Source: Plasmodium brasilianum (taxonomy: Eukaryota > Apicomplexa > Aconoidasida > Haemosporida > Plasmodiidae). From it: DNA of 64,000 nt. Location of the stretch: assembly GCF_023973825.1 (NCBI RefSeq), contig NC_090125.1:3135412-3199411 (forward strand), given 5' to 3'. A program made the position numbers and the translations under genes. Every line of letters begins with the position of its first letter. Position 1 is the first letter of the stretch. Positions 22,610 through 33,491 of the stretch are shown here, piece by piece. Below the pieces are notes generated by a model. It was not told where the DNA came from. It did not search any database and saw nothing but the letters and a program-made list of their open reading frames with translations.

Positions 22610-25535
22610 ATGAATGATAACGACACAAAAAAGTTCAGGGATATTAGCGACAGAATTCAGGGGAAATACGTACCAGTTGTTAAATTTGGGGGAACGAATA
22701 AATATATCAACAGGAATTACAAAAATGACAATGGTACAAGCTTAAAAGGAGATAAAAAAAAAAAAAAGAAAAAGAGAGAGTGAAAGAAATTAAGAAAGAA
22801 AGAAACGAAGGAAGAAAGAATGAATGTAAAAAGAAAAAGAAAGAATGTAAGAATGAAAAAAAAGAAACAACAAATCACAGTGAAATTTAAACAAAATTTT
22901 GAACGTATGTAGTTAAACATTTATGGGTTGACGCATGCGTGTGTCAATCGTGCATACACCAACTAAAGATGTGCGACTTATCTAGTTGTAACTACATGTA
23001 AAATGTGGTTTAAAAAAAAAAAAAAATATAATATAATATAATAAAATAAAATATACGAAAGTATGTCTAACGTATTTCATATCTAATTTAACTTTTCCCG
23101 CAGATGACACAAGTAATATAAGTTTTACGGGGGATGACTGTAACGCAGGCAATATCGATATATATTATGATAATAAATATGGGATAAATAGAGTATGTTT
23201 TTCACCACAAGGAAAGTACGTTGCAGGTTGTGGATCGAACGGTATTATTTACGTGTACGATTTATATGAAAATAAACTCTTAACTAAAATATGCACGAAA
23301 ATTGATAATATAAAAGATCTTATAATAAGTGATAATGATAAGTACATATACGCTTGTGGAGATAATAGGATTATAGAAATATTTGATATATTTGAAAATA
23401 AAAAGGTTTGTAATGATAATATTGCAAAATATGTTGACATATCAATACCTAGAATAATTGAAAATATAAATCGTAAACCGAATGACAGGTTGGATAGTAA
23501 TAAATATGATAACAATAATAATTATTATAATAACAATTATAATAGTACTAATAACAGGGTGTTTGGACATCTTAATAATTCTGCAAAAAAGAGTATGATA
23601 GACAATGTGTATGCACCTTGTCATAAAACGAAATATAAGGATTTAACATATAACAAAGTAATATATGTTCCTATATATAATTATAATGATTTAATAAAAT
23701 GTAATATAAATATGATAGACTTAAATCGAATTAAATTAAATAAAATAAATGAAATCATAAATAAGTCCATATTTATAATTAAAGATTCACATGAATATAG
23801 AACGTCTTGTTTGGCAGTACCGAATATAAGCACTTTTTTAATTTACTCCGGAGGAGGAGACGGGTTATTAAAAATATGGGATATAAGAATGAATTTATTT
23901 ACCTTAAATAAAAACAATTTTAATAGATCTATGTCAGATATTATATTTTTAGATAATAAAAACCCCTATGCTTCTATATGTTCCCATGAAGATATATTGA
24001 CAAGCATTAATTTCAATAATACAATTGACTATGAGGAAAATGCATATAAATTAAGGAAAGAAGATAAATACGATGAGATGAAAAAAAAATTAAGAAAAAA
24101 TAATATTGCATCTTTGAAGAACGATTTAAAAAAAGGTGAAAAAAAAGTAAATGACGACACAAGTGAAAGTTCAGTGACTGATGCTAGTAGCAGTAGTTCA
24201 TCTTTTGGTTCCATGTGTTCATCGATATCTTATTCTTCCTTTACTTTTAATTTGTCAAAAACTAAATTCAATAATATTCTAATGACAAGTGGATATGACG
24301 GTTATATTCGTATATATGATATAAATAATAATATTATAAAATCGTTTTATGATGAAGAAAAAAGTATCACACATTGTATGTTTAGTAACAACAACAAATA
24401 TATTATAAGTACAAATAAATCGAAATATTGCAAAATTTTTGATTTTATATATATGAATAATAAAAAGAATACGAAAAATATGTTAACTTATTTGACGAAC
24501 TACAAATCGTATTACTTAAATAGTACAAAAAAAAATAATGAAACATCGAAAGAAGAGGTCCACAATAGTAGTGAAAATAGCAATAGTAGTGGTAATAATA
24601 ATAATATGAATGGTTATAATGATAGTAGTAATGGTAATAATAGTAGTAGTAATTGTAATAATAGTGGTAGTAATGGAAATAACAATAGGGGAGCAGTGTA
24701 TGAAGATAATTTTATTATGCAGATGTACAATGATAATTATTTGCAACCATGCCATATTAAAAATTTATATGAAGATGAAGACTTAGAGGAAAGAATAAAA
24801 GAACTAAACGAGTTAAATAAAAAAATAGCAAATGATAAAAAGAAAGTTGTGAACAGCAGTAGTGGTGGTATAAACGAAAAAAACTCTGAGTCGGATTGTT
24901 CCTATTCTAGCAGTGATTCAAGTAATTTTGATGAAAATGTTATGAGAGCAAATATTTTTTATGAACATGTCAATAAAAAGTTAGAACCTACATGGTCCCT
25001 CTTCGTAGATAATATGAAATATATGAGCCTTATACCATATGAAGTAATGAGTGAAAGTTTAAAAAAAAATTATGATTATATTAAAGCGCATTATAACAAT
25101 TTGCATAGTCAAAGTTATGATAACTGTAATAATGAAAATTCGGAAAAACAAAAGGAACAATTAAAAATAGATGAAAAGAAACATAAGTTTTACTACGAAT
25201 TATCAGATATTATACATAATGAAGCAGATATCCCAAAATTTTATTCCTGTGTAGCAGGTGATAAATGTATTATACCTTCAATTGATACCTATGCACATGT
25301 ATATGATATATATACCGGTTTTCATGTTAATACCATAAATAATCTTTATTTACCAAATTATAATATTGATCATTCTTATTTGTATTCATGCAACATAAAT
25401 ATGGAAATTCCAAAAAAAAAATTTATATCCTTTTTAACAAGTGTTGATACATATCCAAAGAACCAAAATATTATTGCGACTTCAAATGGTTATCCGGATG
25501 GTTCTATTGTCATATGGGTGTTTGCTCCCTTTTAA
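22610..25535 (+). CDS. WD40-repeat protein, two exons
   Basis: 851 aa. Exon 1 is 22610-22733 and exon 2 is 23104-25535. The donor AATG|GTACAA and acceptor CCGCAG|ATGAC join in phase as GAT, giving an N-terminus MNDNDTKKFRDISDRI and then VCFSPQGKYVAGCGSNG, a WD repeat. Other WD blades include SGGGDGLLKIWDIRMN (about 283-298), TSGYDGYIRIYDINNN (about 430-445) and the C-terminal SNGYPDGSIVIWVF. A Ser/Asn-rich stretch (about 515-560) and a Lys-rich acidic stretch (about 355-410) interrupt the propeller. WD40 proteins are scaffolds; no catalytic residues or subfamily-specific motif is recognisable, so partner and pathway are unknown. The open frame from 23253 begins at a GTG and is only the 3' part. 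Convergent with LSm5. Confidence 0.85.
22751..22870 (+). repeat. Purine-rich tract in WD40-gene intron
   Basis: About 120 bp that is almost wholly A and G on the plus strand (A13 then GAAA, GGAAG and GAGAG units), inside the 370-bp intron 22734-23103. Strand-asymmetric purine tracts can form triplex DNA; that consequence is inference. Confidence 0.85.
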
Positions 25536-26166
25536 TTTAGGCGAAACGTTTTACTTCGTTTTACAACATACACACAGGTGTGTGAAATTTTTTTTTTTTT
25601 TTTTTTTCGATAGGTATATGCCACCTAATATATTCTTTTTTTTGAAAGAAATAAGTTACACCTTTTCTATTATTTTCTTTGAGAGATATATGTCCTCTTT
25701 TTTGTTATTTTCTTTGAAAGGAATACGCATCCATTTTTATTATATTTTTTAAAAGAAATATACCACCATTTTTAATATTTTTTTTGAAAGAAATGGACCG
25801 CTATTTCTATTATATTTTTTAAAAAAAATGTACCTTTCTGTTTTTTTTTTTCTTTTTACACATGTATTAAACCCTTTTTATATAATTTTATTAATTATTT
25901 TTTTTGTGCAAGTCTAATTTTAAGTAGTAACTTTAAAAAATGTATATATAAAAATGGAATAATAATGCACTATATTATGAAAAAAAAAAAAGAAAATGAA
26001 AAAAAACAGTATTAAAAAGATCATACTTTTATTTTTATGTATGAATATATCTGTACATGCGCACACGTAAATAGTTAAGAACGTGTATCAAAACTCTTTT
26101 AAGCTAAAACAAAACATATATTAAGAAAAATATAAAGAGTTATCCCCTTTGCAATTAGCTAAATTT
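25536..26166. other. Convergent intergenic region, WD40 gene / LSm5
   Basis: About 630 bp shared by two 3' ends. Four loosely repeated segments resembling TTTTGAAAGAAATA...CACC(A/T)TTTTTATTAT occur between about 25640 and 25830. Otherwise homopolymers only. No gene. Confidence 0.6.
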
Positions 26167-26853
26167 TCAAGCAATATTTTCTTCCAACTTTTCTTCATGA
26201 TCGTAATAATTTACTGGTGATCCTCCTGGAACCATTATTGTTATATTTAAACCATTTAATAATAACTTTTTAATTTTATTTACTTTTTTAATGTTGTTTA
26301 CATAAGTATATTCGGTAACATCTTCCAGCACCTGTAAATTCATTTGGACATTTACATATGTAGAAAATTACATGAATGTATTAAAAAGGTTAATTAAATA
26401 AAGAATGTATATAAAACTTTTTATTAAAAATTACCATGTTAACATACTCGTCAAAACCAACTAGTTTTCCAACTATTTCCTTGTCACCTTTCATCATAAT
26501 CCATATTTTACTTCCTATGGTAAATAAGAAGATAAGACTAATTGCATTTTACTTAAAGCGATGTAGTTTTTTTTTTTTTTTTTTTTTTAAAGCTTTTAAT
26601 ATTACAAATATAATCAAAAAAAAAAAAATTTTGTGGGGCTCAGATGACAAAATACGGGATTTCCCTCTTTAAATATATATGTACATAGATACATATATAT
26701 AAGTAGTATCTATGTATCTATGTATCTATGTATCTATGTAAGTAGATAAATCTACTTAAATACGGGAAAACATTTTTCTTATGTACACTTACCAATACAC
26801 TTATCCATTAGGGCCAGGGGTAAAAACGTCTCTGACCCACTTATAGTAGCCAT
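26167..26853 (-). CDS. LSM5: U6 snRNA-associated Sm-like protein LSm5, three exons
   Basis: 101 aa. Exons on the minus strand are 26853-26793 (61 nt), 26514-26435 (80 nt) and 26331-26167 (165 nt). Donors GTAAGT and GTAATT and acceptors CCATAG and TTACAG all give consistent phase. LSm5 is one subunit of the LSm2-8 ring on the U6 snRNA 3' end and of the cytoplasmic LSm1-7 decay ring. The translation reads [20 protein letters not shown] (Sm1 start), [19 protein letters not shown] (Sm1 end) and [15 protein letters not shown] (Sm2). The last motif is the LSm5 form (LLNGNNITMLVPGG in other eukaryotes). Length is near the family norm of about 90. The gene overlaps an unrelated plus-strand open frame, which was discarded. 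It shares splicing as a theme with CWC24. Confidence 0.95.
26707..26738 (+). repeat. 8-bp microsatellite TATCTATG x4
   Basis: Four exact tandem copies of TATCTATG inside LSm5 intron 1 (26515-26792). Probably polymorphic and of no coding effect. Confidence 0.95.
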
Positions 26854-27732
26854 TTTTATTAAATTTATTAAAGAGAAGGTCGCAACTTTTGTTTCTCAAA
26901 AAGGGGAATATATAAATATAAACTTACATGTGGTTAAACTGTTACATAAAATATGTTTATAATATGTATTATATACACATAATATTTATGTTTTTTTTTT
27001 TTTTTTGAATAATCATATATATTCGTTCTCAATATGGGCATTATACATAATTTTATATAAATATGCGTTAAAATACTATATTATTGTAACATTATATATT
27101 ATTCCTTTAAAAAAATTTTTTTTTTACCTGCATTAAATAATATGAAAACAGATGAGCTTATTTTGACAAAACAAAGTAGTGTTATTTAAGATAAAAAATA
27201 ATATTACAACAGTAGTTTAGTTAATTCAGAAAAATTGCATAATGAGATGTATTGTGAAAAATATTCTGTAGGAAATGTAATTATATTTATATTAAGAAAA
27301 AAAAAAAAATTAATTACAGGACAGATTTATATCAAAGTGACAAATAACAAATAACGAAAAACAAATACCGATAACAGAGGCTGAATTATATTTAATGAAC
27401 AGGGAAAAAAAAAAAAAAAAAAACAGTAAAATTAAAAATTAAAACACGCTCATTGAGGAGCTTATTTTATTTATAATTTTGATGTAGTAACCAAAAAAAG
27501 AAAAAAAATGAATTATTTTCAAAGGTATTCTATATAAAATTATAAACTACATTTAATAAATTAATAAAAAAGGTATTTTGTAAATAATACTTAAAAATTG
27601 TTGCAAATGTGCACATACAGCGGTATGGGCGAGTGTAAAAAACAGGCAAACACATGTAATGCGTACATATAAATGTATACATACATTAAAGTGTATATAT
27701 AAACATATACCCATGTACACCAACAGGAACGA
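26854..27732. other. Intergenic, upstream of LSm5 / downstream of helical-repeat gene
   Basis: About 880 bp between two minus-strand genes. It should include the LSm5 promoter (26854 onward) and the 3' UTR of the helical-repeat gene (to 27732). T, A and TA runs only; the A18 run near 27408 is the longest. No gene. Confidence 0.6.
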
Positions 27733-29310
27733 CTAACTATTGTCGGAATTCATGATTTCCTTAGCAAACTGCTTAACCGAACGCGGTAATTTTTGAAAAT
27801 TGTTTTCCTGTTTTTCAATGAGAATTCTAATAAAATACCTTGCATAAATTAAATTTAAAGTGCTCATATATTTTTTTTTCCTTTTCAAAACTTCTAGAGA
27901 TTTATGATATATACTGTAGTTTGTACAGTTAAGTTGCAAACAACAAAATGGAACTTGTGTTAATACATGGAGTGAGCATTTTTCTATATTTGCTAAATAT
28001 TTCTGTATTAATAAATGAATAATATCCCTTTCTACATTTTCATAATTTTTAAGTGCATTATCAATATTCCTTTCAGACACTTTATCTGTATTTATTTTTA
28101 TGGGATCATGATGTAATAACTCCTCTATTCCTGCATGATGTTGATCCTTCAACGGCGTGGAACATTTGCTACTTACCTTTTCTTCTTCGTCAGAAGTAGA
28201 AAATGCATGCCCTTGTTCTAACGTTACTTTCTTAATCATGTTGCTAATTAATTTGGTACCATTTCCAGAATACTCATTTAATTTGATGGTTCCATTTTTG
28301 CATCTATCCTGTTGTAATAAATTATTTTGAAATAATTCTTCATTTGATACATGGGTTCCTCTTCTTAGTGCATCTAATACTTGAGCAATTGACATCATGT
28401 CCATTAAATGAATAATGCTCTTAATTTTTTGGAGACAAATAAAATAAAAAGAATGGTCATTAATTTTTAATTTAGCTAATGACCACATTATATTGCTAAA
28501 TTCCCTTTGCGGAATTGTATCAATAAGTTCTATCACTTTTTTTTTTAAACGATTTAGAAAATCTTTATTCTTATAATTGAATTTTGCCATATAGTGTAGA
28601 GCATTCGTAATATTTACATAAGAGAGCTGGTTAATAAAATTGTCATTGTTCATATATTTAATAATATACTTAAGAATATTAATATTTATATTACATTTTG
28701 CAAATGAATTTAGCAATAAAGTCAAATGATGAGGTTCTACATCTTTTTCTTTTAATTTTTTATAATACCTTTTTGTGAAAAATTTAAAAATTTCATAATT
28801 ACTAATATTTGTCCTACTAATCATATTCAATATTAAGATAGAGTTTATTACACTCAAATTGTTATGAATAATTTCATCATTTCTTATTTTATTTAATATT
28901 ACTATTAATATATCACTGTAATCAGCACGAGGAGATAAAGAATTTTTTAAAATTACTTCATCAGAATTTTCTTTATCAAATGATTTTGTAGACACTAATA
29001 AAAACTCTTCTTGCAATAATGCAAATGAGCTTAAAATTATTGTTAAATCTAACGTATTATAAGTGTCAATATTCTTTTTAAAATGATCTTTAATTATATC
29101 GATATTATTGTAATCTCTTAATCCGCATCTTATTAGGTCTAAAAAAAAAAAAAGGGAAAAATATATGGAATGATATTATATAATACATAAGGTCAAAATG
29201 GAGATTAATTCAGATCATTTTGCATCAAGTACAAGCTTCATACATATAGAATACAAAATATGAAAATATTTATCAAAGTATTTTACGATTTGGAAAAATT
29301 GTAAAACAGG

Positions 29311-29345
<35 letters not shown>

Positions 29346-29852
29346 TTATTAGCATTACGAAAATGGGGTAGAAATCAGAAAAATTGAAGAGTAAAAAAAA
29401 AATGCTCACAAATACGTATACATACACTTGTATGCATTTGCTCTGAATTATCCCTCTTTGATAATGTTCTTACTGTGAAAGACATTTACAGACACAAATG
29501 CAGGCATTGCATTCAGCCTTCTAATTATGTAACTAAAAATTGATGTATTAAATTGTTTATCGTAGGTTTGAGATCCGTGATATAATTTCATTATTTTATT
29601 TATTTGGTCAAATGAATATCTGTGTATGTTTTTTTTAAAAACGTCATAACTACATTTTAGGATTGTATGGTCTTTATAGCAATTTTCATTATATTTTTCT
29701 ATTATTTTAAGAATTTCTTCGTTTTCAAATTTATCTATATTTTTTATAATTAATGACCTTAAGTTTTCCTTAAATACATTCTCAGATTTTGCACAACTGT
29801 TCCTTTTTATTTTTTCAATATCCACAATTGCTGTTTTCAAAAGTTTTCTCAT
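27733..29852 (-). CDS. Helical-repeat protein, likely organellar RNA-binding (HPR type), two exons
   Basis: 594 aa. Exon 1 is 29852-29474 and exon 2 is 29138-27733. The donor CACA|GTAAGA (perfect consensus) and the T-run TAG acceptor join in phase to give NVFHNLIRCGLRDYNNI. The open frame otherwise seems to begin at a TTG inside exon 2. The body is a series of helical pairs of about 37 residues, with phrases such as LLLNSFAKCNININILKYI, ALHYMAKFNYKNKDFLNRL and IMWSLAKLKINDHSFYFICL. This pattern resembles the heptatricopeptide/octotricopeptide repeats of apicomplexan organellar RNA-binding proteins, many of which stabilise mitochondrial rRNA fragments. No C-terminal RAP domain is visible. The N-terminus MRKLLKTAIVDIEKIKRNS is basic. 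Repeat class and organelle are inference. Divergent from the CENP-C-like gene. Confidence 0.75.
29139..29473 (-). other. Intron of helical-repeat gene
   Basis: 335 bp on the minus strand, starting GTAAGA and ending in a T-run followed by TAG. It contains an A25-type run (T on the plus strand, about 29318-29344). Stops occur in all frames. Confidence 0.85.
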
Positions 29853-31733
29853 TTTACCTAAACATATTTTTTTGCATTAACATTTTTTTTGTTACCTTTT
29901 TTTAAACTTCTTAGGTTCATTCTTATACACATTTTGTGCTTTGTCCTAAGTTGCCTTAGTGCCTTTTCGAGGTGTTTATTATTATAATAATAACTATTAT
30001 TATATATTATGTTAAATATTATATTTTTCAAAAATAATCTCATATACATGTAGTATAAATATATATGCATATAATACATTTGCATTTATACAAGAATAAA
30101 CAATATTTTCGTTAATTTTCATTTTTTTCAATATGTTATAAAAAAGGATGTAAAGTATTCGTCGACTTTGATGAATTTCCCTTTCTGAATTAAAATTTTT
30201 TTTTTTTTTTGTTAAGAACAATGCACATTTAAAAAAATTATGTGTTTTCTATTTTTTCAAATAACAAGTAATGGCAAAAAAAAAAAAAAAAAAATTGTGC
30301 CTTTTAAATTATATATTTAAAAAAAAAAAATATAATCATCCCACTTTTAATTAAATTTTTTTCTTTTTGTTTATTTTTCCATCAAAAACAAAATAATTTG
30401 TATTATACTATCATAGTTTAACATTGAGAGAAAAAAATGAAAGAACAAATTGAATTTTAATTATAATCGATATTATAATTGTAAAAGTTAATTCCCCTCA
30501 TTTTCTCTTTTCTTATGTTCTCAATAATAATAATGATAATAATAAAATAGTAACTCTTGTTATTTTTCCTTTATACTTTTAAGTATATAATAACATCCGT
30601 TTTAATATAATTAAAAAATATATCTGTTTTAAATTAATTTTTTTTTTTTTTTTTTTTTGATTATTTTAATATTATGTTAATTTTTATAGTTTCTTTTATT
30701 TTTATGATTTGAAGTATTTCGATAAAATAAACAAATGTAAAAAGGGTTATATCTTGAATTTTTACATTTTTTTTTTTAAGAATTATATAAATATGATTTA
30801 TGTTTAACAAAATGTGTATTTTTTTTTTTTTTCGTGTTAAGCAAAAGTACTTTTATTTTTCTCCTTTTTTTTTCGCAACTTCATATATTTTAAGTATAGA
30901 AAACGAAAAGAAATATGCATGAAAAGGAAAAAATATATACACAAAAATGTATATATGTAATTATTTATTTGTTTATTCACATCTTTTCGTAGTCTTTTTA
31001 CAAATATTTTATATTTAGTAAATTAAAAAAAAAAAAAAATATATATATTTTAAGTGAACTATGAAAACAAAAAAGAATATATATAAAAATATACTGATGA
31101 TATGCAGTTATAAATTTAATTTTTTAAATATGTTTTACATTTAGTTTTCGCATTTTGCAAGAATTGTAAAATCTGGATAAGAATGAATTTTCTTTTTATA
31201 TCAAAATACAAGGTAGCCAAATTACACTCTTGAATGTTTAGAAATGTATATGTATATATAAACATGTATAAATATATGTATGTGTAGGCAACAAAATATA
31301 AACTTATGTTTATTCATGTGCTATATTCCTTTTTTATGCGTTATGAGAAACTTTTAAAGACCTAAATTAAAAATTAATAAAATGTAGCTTGTGATAATTT
31401 CAAGATTAATATATTATCGTTCAATTTTCTATTTCAGCATTTTAATTCTTTTACACGAACTTAATCATATTTAATTTAAAAAAAAAAAAAAAGAAAAAGA
31501 TAACAAAAAACAGAAAAGTAGAAAACTGCGAAGGTGCAAAACTACAAAGCTGCAAAACTACAAAGCTGCCATACTATAAAACTATCAAACTACAAAGCTG
31601 CCATACTACAAAGCTGCCATACTACAAAATTACCAAACTACAAGAAATCATTTTTCCCACTCTGAACCACATATATATCTCATTTTTTTTACGATTAACT
31701 CCTTAATGTATTCAATTATTTAAATACTCAAGA
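29853..31733. promoter_or_regulatory. Divergent intergenic region, helical-repeat gene / CENP-C-like gene
   Basis: About 1.9 kb, extremely AT-rich with many homopolymers and with stops in all frames over most of its length. It should contain two promoters. A minus-strand open frame at 29858-30085 ends in a basic stretch but has no usable splice into the next exon. Minisatellite-like DNA at 31518-31648 is listed separately. Confidence 0.6.
31518..31648 (+). repeat. Imperfect 15-16-bp repeat upstream of CENP-C-like gene
   Basis: About eight imperfect units around the core CTACAAAGCTGC, with linkers CATA or AAAA (for example CATACTACAAAGCTGC repeated). It ends about 85 bp before the ATG, so it is probably transcribed in the 5' UTR. 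Units drift at several positions. There are no unique spacers, so it is not a CRISPR-like array. Confidence 0.85.
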
Positions 31734-33491
31734 ATGTTTAATGTTTTCTCAAAAGCCTTTTTAGATAGCAATTCGAATAATTTTAATAGTATTAATAAGC
31801 CCATTAATAATAGTATAAATAAAAGTAACAGTAACATACCAAGACCTATATCATCTAATATAAATAATGAAAATGACAGAAGTAAAAATCTACCGTTGAA
31901 AGATAGACTAGCGACTGTAAGAAATGTACAAAATATTTTAAATAAGAAAAATTTTAATAAGGAAGATGATAACAATAATGGCAATAATAACAATAATATT
32001 AATAATAATAATAATGAAGATCAAAACGCCAATAGGATCATAAATACAAACATAAGTACAACAAATGATGTAAATAAACCTGCACTAACTACTGAAAGCA
32101 ATTTAAGTAAATTCAAAAATTATTCTAGCGTTGTAAATGAAAAACAAAATGAAGAACTAGAAAAAAAATTAAAAAAGAGAAAGAGAAGAAGGAAGCATGT
32201 CATAATAATGGAAAGAATGAAACAGAAAGAAAAAGAGAAAAAAAGACAAAGAGAAATGAAAAGACATCAAAATAATGAAGAAGAAGAAGAAGAAGAAGAG
32301 GATGAAGAAGAGGATGAAGAAGAAGAAGAAGAAGGAGATGAAAACGAAGATCACAATAATAACAAAGCTGAAAGACGTTATAGAAAATCTGGATATTCAC
32401 AAAATAAATATGAACACAAATTACATGAAGAGGAAGAAGAGGATAATATAGAAGGCGGGGAAGATAATGAAGAAAGACAGATATATAATCAAAAAAATAA
32501 AAGTGGAGAAATAGGTTTGACTAAAAAGCTTTACAGTTCAGGAACGAATATAACGAACAGAATAACTTGGACAAATAATGTTAACGCGACTAATGATGTT
32601 AATAACGCTAATAATACTAGTAATAATGCAAATGGAAATGGAAAGGAGATTAATGAACCAGGGGTAAAACCGAAAAGAAAGAGGAGGAAAAAGAAAGAAA
32701 TGGAAGAATACAGGGCTCGTCTATTAAAGGAAAAAATGCAACAACAAAACTCGTTGAGTAGTATTTATACCAAAACGAATAGTTTTAATGATAATAATAA
32801 TAATAATAATAATAATGAAAATAACACACAGGGTGAAGTTAAAGTGAAAAGAAGAAGAGGAAGACCCAAATTAAGTGAAGTTATGGCTACGAATAATGCA
32901 AACGAAAAACCAAAGCAAAACGATATAAGAAAATATTACAGTAGGAACAGTGAAAATCCTAGTATGAGCAAAGGAGGTAGTAGTATTGACGAAAAAGATA
33001 AAGGAGGAAGATATGAAGAAGAAAATAAAAATGTTTTTAAAATAATTAAAACTTCTATTCAAGAAAATACTTCATTTATGAAAAAATCGCCAACCGAAAT
33101 TATAGAGTTAGAAAAAAGTTATAAAAATAATATAAAGAAAGGTGTCACGTGTATACCTTTAAATTATCAAAGTAAAGGGGGAGGAATGGCAATTATTTTA
33201 ATAGGCACTGAAACAACGTATGGACCTGTAAAAAATTCATATGGTTTTATGACCTTCCTAGTTTTAGATTGTCACCCGAATAATTTTTATATTGACACAG
33301 GAATAAAAAATAATGTTATTGAATGTGAAAAACATATGCAATTGCTAATTAGCCCTGGTGATATGTACATGTTCAAAAATCAAAGTCAGGAAGTTGAAGC
33401 AAGATTACTACTAATTGTGTGTAACAAAATGAATCAGCCATTTGATGCAAAAATGCACATAAAGGATCCGGAAATAAATACCCACAAATAG
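31734..33491 (+). CDS. AT-hook and cupin protein, CENP-C/Mif2-like candidate
   Basis: 585 aa, single exon, ATG at 31734. The N-terminal half is Asn-rich and highly charged: a basic helix KKLKKRKRRRKH at about 145-155, then an acidic run at 182-206. An AT-hook KRRRGRPKL lies at 372-380. The C-terminal 100 residues read as a cupin-like beta-barrel, with MAIILIG, SYGFMTFLVLDCHPNNFYID, LLISPGDMYMFKNQS and EARLLLIVCNK. Yeast Mif2 and CENP-C end in a cupin dimerisation domain, and Mif2 also has an AT-hook, so this architecture suggests a centromere protein. The short CENP-C motif is not clear. Alternatives are another cupin chromatin protein. From memory P. falciparum has a different locus proposed as CENP-C, so the assignment needs a structure-based comparison. 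Confidence 0.55.
   Translation: MFNVFSKAFLDSNSNNFNSINKPINNSINKSNSNIPRPISSNINNENDRSKNLPLKDRLATVRNVQNILNKKNFNKEDDNNNGNNNNNINNNNNEDQNANRIINTNISTTNDVNKPALTTESNLSKFKNYSSVVNEKQNEELEKKLKKRKRRRKHVIIMERMKQKEKEKKRQREMKRHQNNEEEEEEEEDEEEDEEEEEEGDENEDHNNNKAERRYRKSGYSQNKYEHKLHEEEEEDNIEGGEDNEERQIYNQKNKSGEIGLTKKLYSSGTNITNRITWTNNVNATNDVNNANNTSNNANGNGKEINEPGVKPKRKRRKKKEMEEYRARLLKEKMQQQNSLSSIYTKTNSFNDNNNNNNNNENNTQGEVKVKRRRGRPKLSEVMATNNANEKPKQNDIRKYYSRNSENPSMSKGGSSIDEKDKGGRYEEENKNVFKIIKTSIQENTSFMKKSPTEIIELEKSYKNNIKKGVTCIPLNYQSKGGGMAIILIGTETTYGPVKNSYGFMTFLVLDCHPNNFYIDTGIKNNVIECEKHMQLLISPGDMYMFKNQSQEVEARLLLIVCNKMNQPFDAKMHIKDPEINTHK

Noticed and set aside
26436..26672. Plus-strand 78-codon frame
   Set aside because: Antisense to LSm5 exon 2 and intron 1, whose sense coding is certain.
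29858..30085. Extra 5' exon of the helical-repeat gene
   Set aside because: Its basic C-terminus is suggestive, but the only splice to the next exon would be about 38 bp and the ATG at 29852 already gives a sound start.
30240..31060. Centromere-like extreme AT region
   Set aside because: Too short and too homopolymer-like for the roughly 2-kb, repeat-bearing Plasmodium centromere; an ordinary divergent promoter region fits.
31518..31648. CRISPR-like array
   Set aside because: Eukaryotic context, no constant-length unique spacers, units drift; it is a minisatellite.
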